Source: CAVUMR01 sp963742715 (lineage in GTDB: Bacteria; Actinomycetota; Actinomycetes; Mycobacteriales; Micromonosporaceae). From it: 64,000 nt of DNA. Position numbers and translations under genes: made by a program. The stretch's first letter is position 1; each line of letters starts with the position of its first letter. The notes beneath the pieces are model-generated. The model ran no database searches. It saw only the letters and a list, made by a program, of their open reading frames with translations, and was not told where the DNA came from. The stretch is from positions 434,001-498,000 of the forward strand of contig CAVUMR010000003.1 of assembly GCA_963742715.1 (NCBI GenBank). The letters run 5' to 3'. This document shows positions 1 to 9,046 of this stretch, piece by piece.

Positions 1-348
1 CCGGCCGACCGTGTCGCTGCGCGGGGACAGCCGCTCGTGCGGCAGCGTCTCCCAGGCCGGGTACACCACCACCTGCTCGGGCGGCAGCAGGCTGGACACC
101 GCCGCGGCCAGGTCGTCCGCCTCCCGGCTGGTCGCGGTGACCGCCAGCACCGGGCGCCCGGCGCCACCCGCCGTCGGGTCACCCGGGTCGACGTCGCCGG
201 CCAGCGCGGCCACGACGAACGGGCGCAGCGCCGGCGGCGCGGTCAGGTCCAGCCGGGCCGACTCGACCGCGCCGGCGCGGGCCAGGTCGCGGGCCCGGGC
301 TAGGGCGGGGTCAGCGAGCGCGGCCGAGGTGAGCCCGGCGAGCTTCAT
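1..348 (-). CDS. mfd: Transcription-repair coupling factor Mfd (N-terminal part, cut by window edge)
   Basis: First 116 codons of Mfd, the translocase that dislodges stalled RNA polymerase and recruits the UvrABC excision machinery. Reading leftward from the ATG at 346-348, the product starts MKLAGLTSAALAD and continues with ALRPFVVAALAG, RPVLAVTATSREADDLA and VVVYPAWETLPHERLSPRSD. These are hallmarks of the UvrB-like N-terminal module of Mfd. AGGAG lies about 9 bases before the ATG and fixes the start. The helicase and RNA-polymerase-interaction domains lie beyond the left edge. In actinomycetes mfd usually sits near pth, which here is 47 kb away. Confidence 0.93.
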   Translation of the reverse strand, partial: MKLAGLTSAALADPALARARDLARAGAVESARLDLTAPPALRPFVVAALAGDVDPGDPTAGGAGRPVLAVTATSREADDLAAAVSSLLPPEQVVVYPAWETLPHERLSPRSDTVGR

Positions 349-584
349 GATCAGTCACTCCTGTACACGCATACACGCTAGAAACCCCCAAGACGCCGGA
401 GGCGGGGGGTAGAAAATCCACCCTACGCCGGGGGTACGACCGGAGCAGGCGCGATAGGCAGCCAGCACCGCCGGACGCCGCCGGACCCACCCCGCCGCGC
501 TTGGTGGGGCGAGTGGTCACGACACGCCGTACGCCTATCGGCGTGTCCCGACCGCCCAGCCCACCAAGCCAAAACGGACAGCGG

Positions 585-617
585 GAGGGCGGGCCGCCCC
601 CTCGGCGGCCCGCCCTC
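585..617 (-). terminator. Intrinsic terminator of the ABC transporter operon
   Basis: Perfect 14-bp inverted repeat (GAGGGCGGGCCGCC, then its complement) around a 5-base loop, 16 bases past the stop of the last ABC gene. No U-tract follows, as is common in high-GC actinomycetes. Confidence 0.7.
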
Positions 618-632
618 TGCGTCCTCAGCGGA

Positions 633-1358
633 TCAGCTGGTGTCGCCGGCCAGGCTGAACGAGCGGAGCCGCTCGATCGCGAGCGCCGTACCGGCCACGA
701 TGAACGCCACGCTCATCACCACCGCCACCGGCAGCGACACCGTCCCGGTGAGCAGGCCGGTGTCGTTCATCCGGTCGACCATGGTCACCGTGTACTGCTG
801 GACACTCAGCACCGCGCTGCCGTCCAGCAGGTTGCCGAGCAGCCCCTCCCACAGCAGTACGTACGCCAGGCCGGCCAGTACCGCGCGCCGGGTGAGGAGG
901 CTCAGCGCCAGGAACACCGCGCTGTACGCGAGGCTGCCCACCACACACCCGACGGCGAGCGCGATCGCCAGCTTGGTCGAGCCGGCGACGAGCCCGGCGA
1001 CGAACATCGGCACGGCAACGACCGGCGCGGTAACCCCGAACGCCACCACCAGCTTGGACAGGACGATCTCGCGCCGTGGCAACGGCTTGGTGAGGATGTG
1101 CACCACCGTGCCGTCGTCGATCTCCGAGCCGATCACGCTGGTACCGATGATCAGCGCGGTGAGCGGCAGCACCACCGCGATCCCGAGCCCGTTGAGCAGT
1201 ACCGGCCCCCAGTCGGTGACCTCCACACCGCCGGCCCGACAGAGCACCGCGAGCCCGACCAGCAGCAACGGCAACGGAATCAGCAGCAATGACCGCCGCC
1301 GGCCGAGCAGTCCGCGCAACGTGATGCGCGCGATCGTGAGATTGACGAGAGGGGTCAT
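633..1358 (-). CDS. ABC-2 type transporter permease
   Basis: 241-residue integral membrane protein and last gene of a four-gene ABC operon. It has about six hydrophobic segments (residues roughly 24-42 and 53-75, then four more towards the C-terminus). Between the second and third lies the loop IDDGTVVHILTKPLPRREI, typical of ABC-2 permeases of the NatB/YhaP type. Its ATG overlaps the stop of the upstream ATPase by 4 bases, so the two are translationally coupled and probably form one exporter. The substrate cannot be deduced. Confidence 0.88.
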   Translation of the reverse strand: MTPLVNLTIARITLRGLLGRRRSLLLIPLPLLLVGLAVLCRAGGVEVTDWGPVLLNGLGIAVVLPLTALIIGTSVIGSEIDDGTVVHILTKPLPRREIVLSKLVVAFGVTAPVVAVPMFVAGLVAGSTKLAIALAVGCVVGSLAYSAVFLALSLLTRRAVLAGLAYVLLWEGLLGNLLDGSAVLSVQQYTVTMVDRMNDTGLLTGTVSLPVAVVMSVAFIVAGTALAIERLRSFSLAGDTS

Positions 1359-2341
1359 GACGCCACCAGGTACGAGAAGACGCTTTCCAGGGATTCATCG
1401 GACGGCTGCAGTACGTGGATCCGTATCTGTTCGGCCCGGGCCACCTTGGCCAGAGCGCGGGTGAACGAGCCGTAGTCACTCGCTCGTACCTGCAGACCGG
1501 GAGCGACCGCCACGGCGGCCGTCGCGCCGATCGGTCCCCGGCCCACCGCGGGCGTCACGGGGTTGGCCCCGCCACCGGAACCGAGGTCGACGCTGGCCAC
1601 CGAGCGTTCGGCCATCAGCGCGACCGCGAGTTTGCGGTCGTCGCTGGACCGGATCATGAACACGTGCGGCCGGTTGGTCATCAGCCGCCGGATCTGGCGG
1701 TAGTCGCCGGAAGCGGCCAGCCGGCCGGCCACCATCACCTGCACGGTGCCGGACAGCTGCTCGACCTCCTCCAGGATGTGCGAGCTGAACAGCACCGTGC
1801 GACCGGCGTCCGCCATCTCGTGCAGCAGGTCCATCATGTGCAGCCGCTGCCGCGGGTCCATCCCGTTGAACGGCTCGTCCAGCAGCAGCACCGCCGGATC
1901 GTGCACCAGCGCGGCGGCCACCCGGGCCCGTTGCCGCATGCCCTTGGAGTACGTCTCGATCCGCCGGTGCTGGGCGTCGACCAGGTCGACCGTCTCCATC
2001 GCCCGCCGGGCCGCCCCGACCGGATCGGTCATCCGGTGCATCTTCGCGTTGGCCAGCACGAACTCCCAACCGGACAGGAAACCGTGCACCGCCTCCCGCT
2101 CGGTGACCAGCCCGATCGTCCGGTACACCGACGGGTTCCGCCAGGCCGGCGCACCGGCCACCGTGATCGTGCCGCGCGACGGCGCCAGGAACCCGGCCAG
2201 CATGTGCAGCAACGTGGTCTTGCCCGCGCCGTTCGGCCCGAGCAGGCCGGTCACGCCGGTGCCCAGGGTCATCGTGATGTCGTTGACCGCCACCACGTTG
2301 CCGTACCAGCGGGACACGTTGGTGAGTTCGACCGCGGCCAC
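1355..2341 (-). CDS. ABC transporter ATP-binding protein (ABC-2 exporter)
   Basis: Nucleotide-binding subunit for the permease encoded downstream. It shows Walker A GPNGAGKT at residues 35-42, signature YSKGMRQR at about 131-138 and Walker B VLLLDEP at about 151-157, with a 100-residue C-terminal tail. I take the GTG at 2341 as start because GAAGGAAG lies just upstream; a GTG at 2398 would add 19 residues (RPRSAAERSP...) unlike the family. It follows the upstream permease after about 57 bases and overlaps the downstream permease by 4. Confidence 0.88.
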   Translation of the reverse strand: MAAVELTNVSRWYGNVVAVNDITMTLGTGVTGLLGPNGAGKTTLLHMLAGFLAPSRGTITVAGAPAWRNPSVYRTIGLVTEREAVHGFLSGWEFVLANAKMHRMTDPVGAARRAMETVDLVDAQHRRIETYSKGMRQRARVAAALVHDPAVLLLDEPFNGMDPRQRLHMMDLLHEMADAGRTVLFSSHILEEVEQLSGTVQVMVAGRLAASGDYRQIRRLMTNRPHVFMIRSSDDRKLAVALMAERSVASVDLGSGGGANPVTPAVGRGPIGATAAVAVAPGLQVRASDYGSFTRALAKVARAEQIRIHVLQPSDESLESVFSYLVAS

Positions 2342-2398
2342 TGTTCTTCCTTCGTTCGTCACTGCGGGGCTCCGCTCCGCTGCACTCCTCGGCCTCAC

Positions 2399-3265
2399 CT
2401 ACACCCCCACCTTCCGGTAGCGCCGGAACAGCAGCCCGGTCGCGAGCGCGAACAGGAACACCGCGGCGACCACGTACAGCGGGCCGTACCACCAGTCCAG
2501 GTACTTGGTCGGTGCACCGAACGCCCACCGACACGCGCGGTTGACCAGGTCGACCGGGTTGGCCAGTCCGGACAGCTCGTGGGCGACGTCGGACGGAAGT
2601 ACCGACAGCACCCCACTGACCGGCACGGTGACCAGGAACAACGTCACGATCGCCCCGGCCGCGAAGCTGCGCCGCGCCGCCAATGACGCCACGAACAGCG
2701 CGATCGAGGCGAGTACCAGGCCGAACACCGCCGCGGTCGCGACCCCGGGCGCGAAGTCCAGGAACTCGTCCCAGGCCCCGTGCAGGCCCCGGCCGGTGGA
2801 GAACACCGCGCCGACGAACATCAGCAGCATCGGCGCGAACAGCACGATGAACAGCGCCGACGCGAGCGCGGCGAGTTTGGCCAGCGCGTAGTCGTCGCGG
2901 AGCAGCGGCCGGGAGAAGTACAGCGGCAGTACGGCGTTCCGCCGGTCCCGGGAGACCAGCTCGGGGGCGATCGCGGCCAGGAAGATGATCTGCAGGATCG
3001 CGACCGCCTGCGGGAAGTCCCGGTACGCCAGCGCCACCGTGTCGGTCTGCGACCGGATCACGGTCAGCACGACCGCGACCAGGGTGGTCAGAGCCAGTAC
3101 GCCGATCGGGAAGGTCTTCGCCTTGCCGCTGCGGCCGAGGCCGAACGCGGTACGCAGGCTGTAGAAGTACAGCGAGCGGACCGAGTACCAGCGACCGAGC
3201 CGGGCACCGGTGTACCGCTGGTAGCCGATGTCGTGGATCGCACCGGTGGTCTGCGGCGTCGTCAC
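2399..3265 (-). CDS. ABC transporter permease subunit
   Basis: 288-residue membrane protein. A cytoplasmic head (IHDIGYQRYTGARLGRWYSV) is typical of actinobacterial ABC-2 family permeases that begin HDIGYRxYxGxRLGR. About six membrane segments follow, with the cytoplasmic loop SRDRRNAVLPLYFSRPL after the second. GGAGG precedes the GTG start at 3265, which overlaps the stop of the upstream ATPase gene by 4 bases (GTGA). The order ATPase, permease, ATPase, permease suggests either one heteromeric transporter or two related exporters made together. Substrate unknown. Confidence 0.86.
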   Translation of the reverse strand: MTTPQTTGAIHDIGYQRYTGARLGRWYSVRSLYFYSLRTAFGLGRSGKAKTFPIGVLALTTLVAVVLTVIRSQTDTVALAYRDFPQAVAILQIIFLAAIAPELVSRDRRNAVLPLYFSRPLLRDDYALAKLAALASALFIVLFAPMLLMFVGAVFSTGRGLHGAWDEFLDFAPGVATAAVFGLVLASIALFVASLAARRSFAAGAIVTLFLVTVPVSGVLSVLPSDVAHELSGLANPVDLVNRACRWAFGAPTKYLDWWYGPLYVVAAVFLFALATGLLFRRYRKVGV

Positions 3266-4188
3266 GAGACACCTCCGAGGGCGAGCTCGGGCTCGTCGCG
3301 GAACAGTTCGGCCACCTGGTGCCGGCGCAGGTCCAGCCGGTGCAGCGGCAGGTCCAGTTCGGCGACCGCGTCCCGGATCACGTCGTACGTCTCCTCGCCG
3401 TCGAGGCGTACCAGCAGCGTCTGGCCGGCCTGGCGCAGCGTCAGCCCGAGCGTCTCCAGCCGGGCCGCCAGTTCTTCGGTCCCCTCGTCCACCTCCACGG
3501 CCAGTACGTCCTGCTTGCGCGTCATGGTGGACAGGTCGGCGGTACGCAGCAGCCGGCCGGCCTCGATCGCGACCAGCGACGTGCAGATCCGCTCCACCTC
3601 GCCGAGCAGGTGCGAGCAGACCACCACCGAGATGCCGAACTCGGTACCGATCCGCGCGATCAGCGTGAGCATCGCGTCCCGACCGGCCGGGTCCAGCCCG
3701 TTCGTCGGCTCGTCCAACAGGACCAGATCCGGATCGTGTACCAGGGCCTGAGCGAGCTTGACCCGCTGCCGCATGCCGGTGGAGTAGCCACCGATCTGCC
3801 GGTACCGCTCCTCGTACAGGCCGACATGTCGCAGCGTCTCCGAGGCGCGTTCCCGCGCGGCGGTCCGCGGCAGGCCGCTGACCTGGGCGAGATGCGTGAC
3901 GAACTCGGCGGCCGACACGTCGGCCGGCAGGCAGTCGTGCTCGGGCATGTAGCCGACCCGGGCGCGTACCTGGTCGCCTTCCGAGCGCGGATCGATGTCG
4001 AGTACCTGGACCGAGCCGGCGGTGGGCGCGAGCAGGCCGAGCAGGATCTTGATGAGGGTCGATTTGCCGGCGCCGTTGGCGCCGACCAGACCGATGATGC
4101 CGGGCTCGACCGCGACCGTGAGGTCGTCGAGCGCGGTCACCCGGTTGGGGTAACGCATGGTCAGGCCATGCGTGCTGATGATGGGCAC
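3262..4188 (-). CDS. ABC transporter ATP-binding protein
   Basis: 308-residue ABC ATPase and first gene of the operon. Walker A GANGAGKS is at residues 36-43, the signature is YSTGMRQRVKLAQAL, and Walker B is LVLLDEPTNGLDP followed by the SHLL switch region. The start is GTG at 4188. TAGCGT lies 6 bases before it and could be the -10 box of a leaderless promoter, but I see no clear -35. The gene is divergent from ppc with a 200-bp shared upstream region. Confidence 0.88.
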   Translation of the reverse strand: MPIISTHGLTMRYPNRVTALDDLTVAVEPGIIGLVGANGAGKSTLIKILLGLLAPTAGSVQVLDIDPRSEGDQVRARVGYMPEHDCLPADVSAAEFVTHLAQVSGLPRTAARERASETLRHVGLYEERYRQIGGYSTGMRQRVKLAQALVHDPDLVLLDEPTNGLDPAGRDAMLTLIARIGTEFGISVVVCSHLLGEVERICTSLVAIEAGRLLRTADLSTMTRKQDVLAVEVDEGTEELAARLETLGLTLRQAGQTLLVRLDGEETYDVIRDAVAELDLPLHRLDLRRHQVAELFRDEPELALGGVS

Positions 4189-4390
4189 GCCTTGACGCTA
4201 GTTGCCGGGGGCCGCCGGTGGATCAGGCATCGCACCGATCCGACCCTGAGATCACCCGGGTTCCCGCTCGGGGCCACCCCGAAGGCGCCAACCCGGCGGG
4301 TGGGCGGGGCGTGGCTGGCTACGATCACACCGGACCCGGACAGCGACGTCGGCCACCAGTGGCCGGGCAGACCCGTCCGAGGGGGTGAAC

Positions 4391-7126
4391 GTGACCGGCC
4401 GATCGGACCCCGACGCCGCGCTCCGCGCCGACATCCGGCGGCTGGGCACGCTGCTCGGCCAGACCCTGGTACGCCAGGAGGGGCAGCCCCTGCTCGACCT
4501 GGTCGAGGAGGTCCGGGCGCTGGTCCGGGCCGAGGGCACCGGAGCGGCCACCAGACTGGCCGGGCTGGACGTGGCGACCGGAATCAAGCTGGCCCGAGCG
4601 TTCGCCACCTACTTCCATCTGGCCAACATCACCGAGCAGGTACACCGCGCCGCCGAGCTGCGCCGGCGCCGGGCGGCCGAGGGCGGCTGGCTGGACCGGG
4701 CCGCGCAACTGATCCGCGAGCGCGGGGTGAGCAGCGCGGAGATCGACCAGGCCGCGGCCCGGCTGGCGGTCCGGCCGGTGTTCACCGCGCACCCGACCGA
4801 GGCGTCCCGCCGCTCCATCCTGACCAAGCTGCGCGGCATCGCCGACCTGCTCGACAGCGAGGCCGCACAGGCGGCGCTGACCGGGCAGCCGGCCACCGCC
4901 CGTACCGACCGCCGGCTGGCCGAACTGGTGGACCTGATCTGGCAGACGGACGAGATCCGCACCAACCGGCCGGATCCGACCGACGAGGCGCGCAACGCGG
5001 TGTACTACCTGGCCGACCTGTACGCCGACGCGGCGCCACAGGTGCTCGGCGACCTGGCCGCCACGCTCGCGGACCTCGGTGCGGCGCTGCCGGACCGGGC
5101 CCGACCGCTCACGTTCGGCACCTGGATCGGCGGGGACCGGGACGGCAACCCGTACGTGACGCCGGAGGTCACCCGGGACGTGCTGCTGCTCCAGCACGAG
5201 CACGGCATCCGGGCCGCGGAGCGGGCCGTCGACGCGCTGATCGAGGACCTGTCGGTGTCCCAGCGGCTGCGCGCGGTATCCCCCGAACTGGCCGCGAGTC
5301 TCGCCGCCGACCTGGCCGCGCTGCCCGAGCTGCCGGCCCGGTTCCGCCGGGTCAACGCCGAGGAGCCCTACCGGCTCAAGTCCCGCTGCGTGAAGGTGAA
5401 GCTGGCCAACACCCGGCAGCGGCTCGCGGCCGACTCGCCCCACCGGCCGGGCCAGGACTATGCCGACGGTACGGAGCTGATCGCCGATCTGGAGTTGATG
5501 CGGCAGTCGCTGGCCGGCCACAGCGCGGATCTGGTCGCCTCCGGGCGGCTCGCCGACGCGATCCGTACCGTCTCCGCGTTCGGGTTGCAGCTGGCCACCA
5601 TGGACGTGCGGGAGCACGCGGACGCGCACCACGGTGCGCTGGCCCAGCTGTACGACCTGGTCGGTGAGGTGCCCGGCGGGTACGCGGCGCTGGCGCGCGA
5701 GCAGCGGACCGAGCTGCTCACCGCGGAACTGGACAGCCGGCGGCCACTGTCCACTCCGGACACACCGCTGGACGAGGCGGGCCGGCGTACCGCTGACGTG
5801 TTCGGCGCCATCCGGCAGGCCCAGCGACGGTTCGGGTCGGACGTGGTGGAGAGCTACATCGTCTCGATGACCCGCGGCGTCGACGACGTGTTGGCCGCGG
5901 TCGTACTGGCCCGCGAAGCCGGCCTGGTGGATCTGCACAGTGGACGGTCCCGGATCGGCTTCGTACCGCTGCTGGAGACCGTCGCGGAACTCGACGCCGG
6001 CGGCGACCTGCTCGACCGGCTGCTCGGCATCGACGCGTACCGGGCGATCGTCGCGGGGCGCGGGGACGTACAGGAGGTGATGCTCGGCTACTCCGACTCG
6101 AACAAGGAGGCCGGCATCACCACCAGCCAGTGGGCCATCCACCGGGCGCAGCGCGCGCTACGCGACACCGCGGCCAAGCACGGCGTACGGCTGCGGCTGT
6201 TCCACGGCCGGGGCGGCGCGGTGGGCCGCGGCGGCGGCCCGACGCACGAGGCGATCCTGGCCCAGCCGTGGGGCACCCTCGACGGCGCGATCAAGGTCAC
6301 CGAGCAGGGCGAGGTCATCTCCGACAAGTACGCGCTGCCGGCGCTGGCCCGGGAGAACCTGGAGCTGACCGTGGCCGCGGTGCTGCGCGGGGCGCTGCTG
6401 CACACCGCACCCCGGCAGCCGGCCGAGGCACTGGAGGTGTGGGACGCGGCGATGACCTCGGTGTCGGACAGCGCGTTCGGGGCGTACCGCCGGCTGGTCG
6501 AGCATCCGCGGCTGCCGGAGTACTTCTGGGCCTGCACGCCGACCGCGCTGCTCGGCGCGCTGAACATCGGCTCCCGGCCGGCGAAGCGGCCGGACTCCCG
6601 GGCCGGGCTCGCCGGCCTGCGGGCGATCCCGTGGGTGTTCGGCTGGACCCAGTCCAGGCAGATCGTTCCCGGCTGGTACGGCGTGGGCACCGGTCTCGCC
6701 GCCGCCCGTACCGCGGGGCTCGGGCCGGTACTGGTGGAGATGTACCGGCGCTGGCACTTCTTCGGCACGTTCCTGTCGAACGTGGGCATGATGCTGGCCA
6801 AGACCGATCTCGCCATCGCCCGGCGGTACGTCACCGAACTGGCCGATCAGTCCCTGCACCCGCTGTTCGACGAGATCGTGGCCGAGTACGACCGGACCGT
6901 CGCCGAGGTACTGGCGATCACCGGTGAGGCGCGGCTGCTGGACGCGCAACCGGTGCTCCAGCGCACCCTCGCGGTCCGCGACACCTACCTGGAACCCCTG
7001 CACCACCTGCAGGTATCCCTGCTGGGGCGGTACCGCCGGGCCGGCGCCGACCCCGACCCGCAGCTCGAGCGGGCGCTGCTGACCACGGTGAACGGGATCG
7101 CGGCCGGGATGCGCAACACCGGCTGA
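4391..7126 (+). CDS. ppc: Phosphoenolpyruvate carboxylase
   Basis: Carboxylates phosphoenolpyruvate with bicarbonate to oxaloacetate, refilling the TCA cycle. The 911-residue product has the usual length and all family marks: the catalytic-histidine segment FTAHPTEASRRSILTKLR, FGTWIGGDRDGNP, the active-site region GYSDSNKEAGI, the glycine-rich loop FHGRGGAVGRGGGPTHEAIL, and an end NGIAAGMRNTG with the near-invariant C-terminal NTG. GTG at 4391 is preferred to the GTG at 4385 because GAGGGG sits 6 bases before it. Single gene, divergent from the ABC operon. Confidence 0.97.
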   Translation: MTGRSDPDAALRADIRRLGTLLGQTLVRQEGQPLLDLVEEVRALVRAEGTGAATRLAGLDVATGIKLARAFATYFHLANITEQVHRAAELRRRRAAEGGWLDRAAQLIRERGVSSAEIDQAAARLAVRPVFTAHPTEASRRSILTKLRGIADLLDSEAAQAALTGQPATARTDRRLAELVDLIWQTDEIRTNRPDPTDEARNAVYYLADLYADAAPQVLGDLAATLADLGAALPDRARPLTFGTWIGGDRDGNPYVTPEVTRDVLLLQHEHGIRAAERAVDALIEDLSVSQRLRAVSPELAASLAADLAALPELPARFRRVNAEEPYRLKSRCVKVKLANTRQRLAADSPHRPGQDYADGTELIADLELMRQSLAGHSADLVASGRLADAIRTVSAFGLQLATMDVREHADAHHGALAQLYDLVGEVPGGYAALAREQRTELLTAELDSRRPLSTPDTPLDEAGRRTADVFGAIRQAQRRFGSDVVESYIVSMTRGVDDVLAAVVLAREAGLVDLHSGRSRIGFVPLLETVAELDAGGDLLDRLLGIDAYRAIVAGRGDVQEVMLGYSDSNKEAGITTSQWAIHRAQRALRDTAAKHGVRLRLFHGRGGAVGRGGGPTHEAILAQPWGTLDGAIKVTEQGEVISDKYALPALARENLELTVAAVLRGALLHTAPRQPAEALEVWDAAMTSVSDSAFGAYRRLVEHPRLPEYFWACTPTALLGALNIGSRPAKRPDSRAGLAGLRAIPWVFGWTQSRQIVPGWYGVGTGLAAARTAGLGPVLVEMYRRWHFFGTFLSNVGMMLAKTDLAIARRYVTELADQSLHPLFDEIVAEYDRTVAEVLAITGEARLLDAQPVLQRTLAVRDTYLEPLHHLQVSLLGRYRRAGADPDPQLERALLTTVNGIAAGMRNTG

Positions 7127-7138
7127 GTGCCGGCCGAC

Positions 7139-7154
7139 GGTCGGCATGCCGACC
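7139..7154. promoter_or_regulatory. 16-bp perfect palindrome between ppc and the APS kinase gene
   Basis: GGTCGGCATGCCGACC is a perfect palindrome 12 bases after the ppc stop and about 100 bases before the next start. It could act as a repressor site for the sulfate-activation gene or as the core of a ppc terminator. No regulator gene is adjacent to favour either. Confidence 0.3.
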
Positions 7155-7253
7155 CGGGCGGCGACCCGTCTTCACCGGGTCCGGGCCGGCTGGAAGACTG
7201 TGGGCACTGAGCGCTGTTTCCAGCCAGCTCGGCTGGTCAGACCCGGGGGTGCG

Positions 7254-8798
7254 ATGTCCGAGTGGGTACTGCCCGAGGAGGTGCTGCGTGACGCGCCGAC
7301 GTACACGCCGCGCCAGCACGAGCTCGCCGATCTCGAGCTGCTGCTGTCCGGGGCGTACACACCGCTGACCGGTTTCATGGGCCAGGCGGACATGACCGCC
7401 GTACAGCAGCGCGGCAAGCTCGCCGACGGTTCCGACTGGCCGGTACCGGTGACCCTCGAGGTGCCGGCCGCGATCGCCGAACAGCTCGAACTGGACGCCC
7501 CGGTCCGCCGGGTACTGGTGCTGACCGACCCGGAGGGTGCTCCGGTGGCCGCGGTCGAGGCGACCGACCTCTGGCCGTCCCGCAACGGCCGGTCCTACCT
7601 GGGCGGTCCGGTACGCCGGCTCGCCGAACCCGCGCACGGCGCGTTCCGCAAGATGCGCTGGGGGCCGACCGAGGTCAACGCGGTCCTGCCGCCCGGCCGG
7701 GTGCTCGGCGTGATCGCGAGCCAGCCGCTGCACCGACCGCAGCTGGCCCAGATCGCGCACGCCGCCCGCACCCTGGCCAGTCACGTACTGGTGCTGATCC
7801 CGATCTCCGACGCCAGCCCGACCGGCCTGCCGCCGGAAACGGTCGTCCGGTCCGTACTCGCGGCCCGGGACCGGATGCCGTCGGCCACCATCGTGGCGGT
7901 ACCGCTGAGCTCCCGCGGCGACGAGATCCGGGACGGGCTGCTGCGCGCCAGGGTGGCCAAGGCGTACGGCGTGACCCACCTGCTCTCCACCGGCCTGCCG
8001 GTCAGTGGCGGCATCCGGGTGGTGGTACCGCGCGAGCTGGCGTACGACATCCGGGACGGCCAGTGGCGGCCGCTGGACGACATCCCGCCGCGGCACCGGC
8101 GTACCGCGATGACGACCGCCGAGATCGACGACCTGCTCGACCGCGGCTCCCCGTTGCCGGAGTGGCACACCCCGCCTGCGGTGGCCCGGGAAATGCGGCG
8201 GGCGCGCCCGCCGCGCCGGGAACGCGGACTGGTGGTGCTGCTCACCGGCCTGTCCGGCTCGGGCAAGTCGACGATCGCCCGGGGCCTGCACGACGTACTG
8301 CTGGAGAGCGGCGAGCGCTCGGTCACGCTGCTCGACGGTGACGTGGTACGCCGGATGCTCTCGGCCGGGTTGACCTTCTCCAAGGAGGACCGGGAGCTGA
8401 ACATACGCCGGATCGGGTTCGTCGCCGCCGAGGCGGCCCGGCACGGCGGGGTCGCGCTGTGCTGCCCGATCGCGCCGTACCAGAGCAGCCGGCGGGCGGT
8501 CCGGGAGTACGCGCAGGCCGTGGGCGCGGATCACGTCCTGGTGTACGTGGCGACCCCGCTCGAGGTGTGTGAGCAGCGGGACCGCAAGGGCCTGTACGCC
8601 AAGGCGCGGGCCGGCACCATTCCGTCGTTCACCGGGATTTCCGACCCGTACGAGGCGCCGACCGACGCCGATCTCGTGGTGGACACGTCGACCATGACGA
8701 TCGACGACGCGGTCGCGGCGGTGGTGGACCACCTGACCGCGAACGGCTGGCTGGAACCGCGCGGCGGCTCGGACACCCGGCTCGTCCGCGGCGCCTGA
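7254..8798 (+). CDS. Adenylylsulfate (APS) kinase fused to a degenerate ATP-sulfurylase domain
   Basis: 514 residues. The C-terminal third is an intact APS kinase, phosphorylating APS to PAPS: P-loop GLSGSGKST at 332-340, LLDGDVVRRMLS, FSKEDRELNIRRIGFVA and SFTGISDPYEAP. The N-terminal part has the PUA-like start of ATP sulfurylases (LLLSGAYTPLTGFMGQADM), but the catalytic QxRNPLHxAH motif reads ASQPLHRPQ at about 155-163, and the region that should read PREALWHA..GRDHAG is not recognisable. I infer a non-catalytic sulfurylase domain, with true sulfurylase activity from CysDN at 42-44 kb. ATG at 7254 follows GGGGGTG. It is the likely PAPS source for the sulfotransferases of this window. Confidence 0.9.
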   Translation: MSEWVLPEEVLRDAPTYTPRQHELADLELLLSGAYTPLTGFMGQADMTAVQQRGKLADGSDWPVPVTLEVPAAIAEQLELDAPVRRVLVLTDPEGAPVAAVEATDLWPSRNGRSYLGGPVRRLAEPAHGAFRKMRWGPTEVNAVLPPGRVLGVIASQPLHRPQLAQIAHAARTLASHVLVLIPISDASPTGLPPETVVRSVLAARDRMPSATIVAVPLSSRGDEIRDGLLRARVAKAYGVTHLLSTGLPVSGGIRVVVPRELAYDIRDGQWRPLDDIPPRHRRTAMTTAEIDDLLDRGSPLPEWHTPPAVAREMRRARPPRRERGLVVLLTGLSGSGKSTIARGLHDVLLESGERSVTLLDGDVVRRMLSAGLTFSKEDRELNIRRIGFVAAEAARHGGVALCCPIAPYQSSRRAVREYAQAVGADHVLVYVATPLEVCEQRDRKGLYAKARAGTIPSFTGISDPYEAPTDADLVVDTSTMTIDDAVAAVVDHLTANGWLEPRGGSDTRLVRGA

Positions 8799-8800
8799 CC

Positions 8801-8819
8801 CCGGAACCGGCCTTTCCGG
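8801..8819 (+). terminator. Weak stem-loop after the APS kinase gene
   Basis: Six-base stem CCGGAA/TTCCGG with a 7-base loop, 3 bases after the stop codon. It is a possible terminator; the short stem makes this uncertain. Confidence 0.3.
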
Positions 8820-8984
8820 TCGGTGGGAACAGCTCGCTCCGCCGGGGCATTGATCGGCTGATCGCGATACTGTACGCGTCGGCACAACCACACCGGGCTC
8901 ATTCCGGCCGGCGGCGCCTGATACCGCCCACGGCGGGGCGGACGGTTCAATGGCGGTCTTACCGGGTTGCGTGACGCAGTCCGG

Positions 8985-8999
8985 TGCACGAGCCGTGCA
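8985..8999. promoter_or_regulatory. Inverted repeat upstream of the kinase-like gene
   Basis: TGCACG-AGC-CGTGCA, a perfect 6-bp inverted repeat 48 bases before the start of the phosphotransferase gene. It is placed where an operator could lie, but no function is shown. Confidence 0.25.
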
Positions 9000-9046
9000 T
9001 GAAGGTTCAGCGGTTGCACAACAACAGCATGTGAGGAGGAAGCGGG

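Noticed and set aside
1476..3272. 598-codon open frame on the minus strand across the ABC operon
   Set aside because: Out-of-frame shadow of the permease and ATPase genes, Arg/Ala/Gly-rich with no recognisable domain.
633..4188. ABC operon as the polysaccharide exporter (Wzm/Wzt type)
   Set aside because: Proteins are generic ABC-2 subunits, lie 18 kb from the assembly genes, and the locus already has a Wzx/Wzy/Wzz set.
3319..5667. Long open frame on the plus strand (782 codons) across the ABC ATPase and ppc genes
   Set aside because: It runs antisense to one real gene and out of frame through ppc; composition is Arg/Gly/Pro-rich shadow sequence with no domain or ribosome site.
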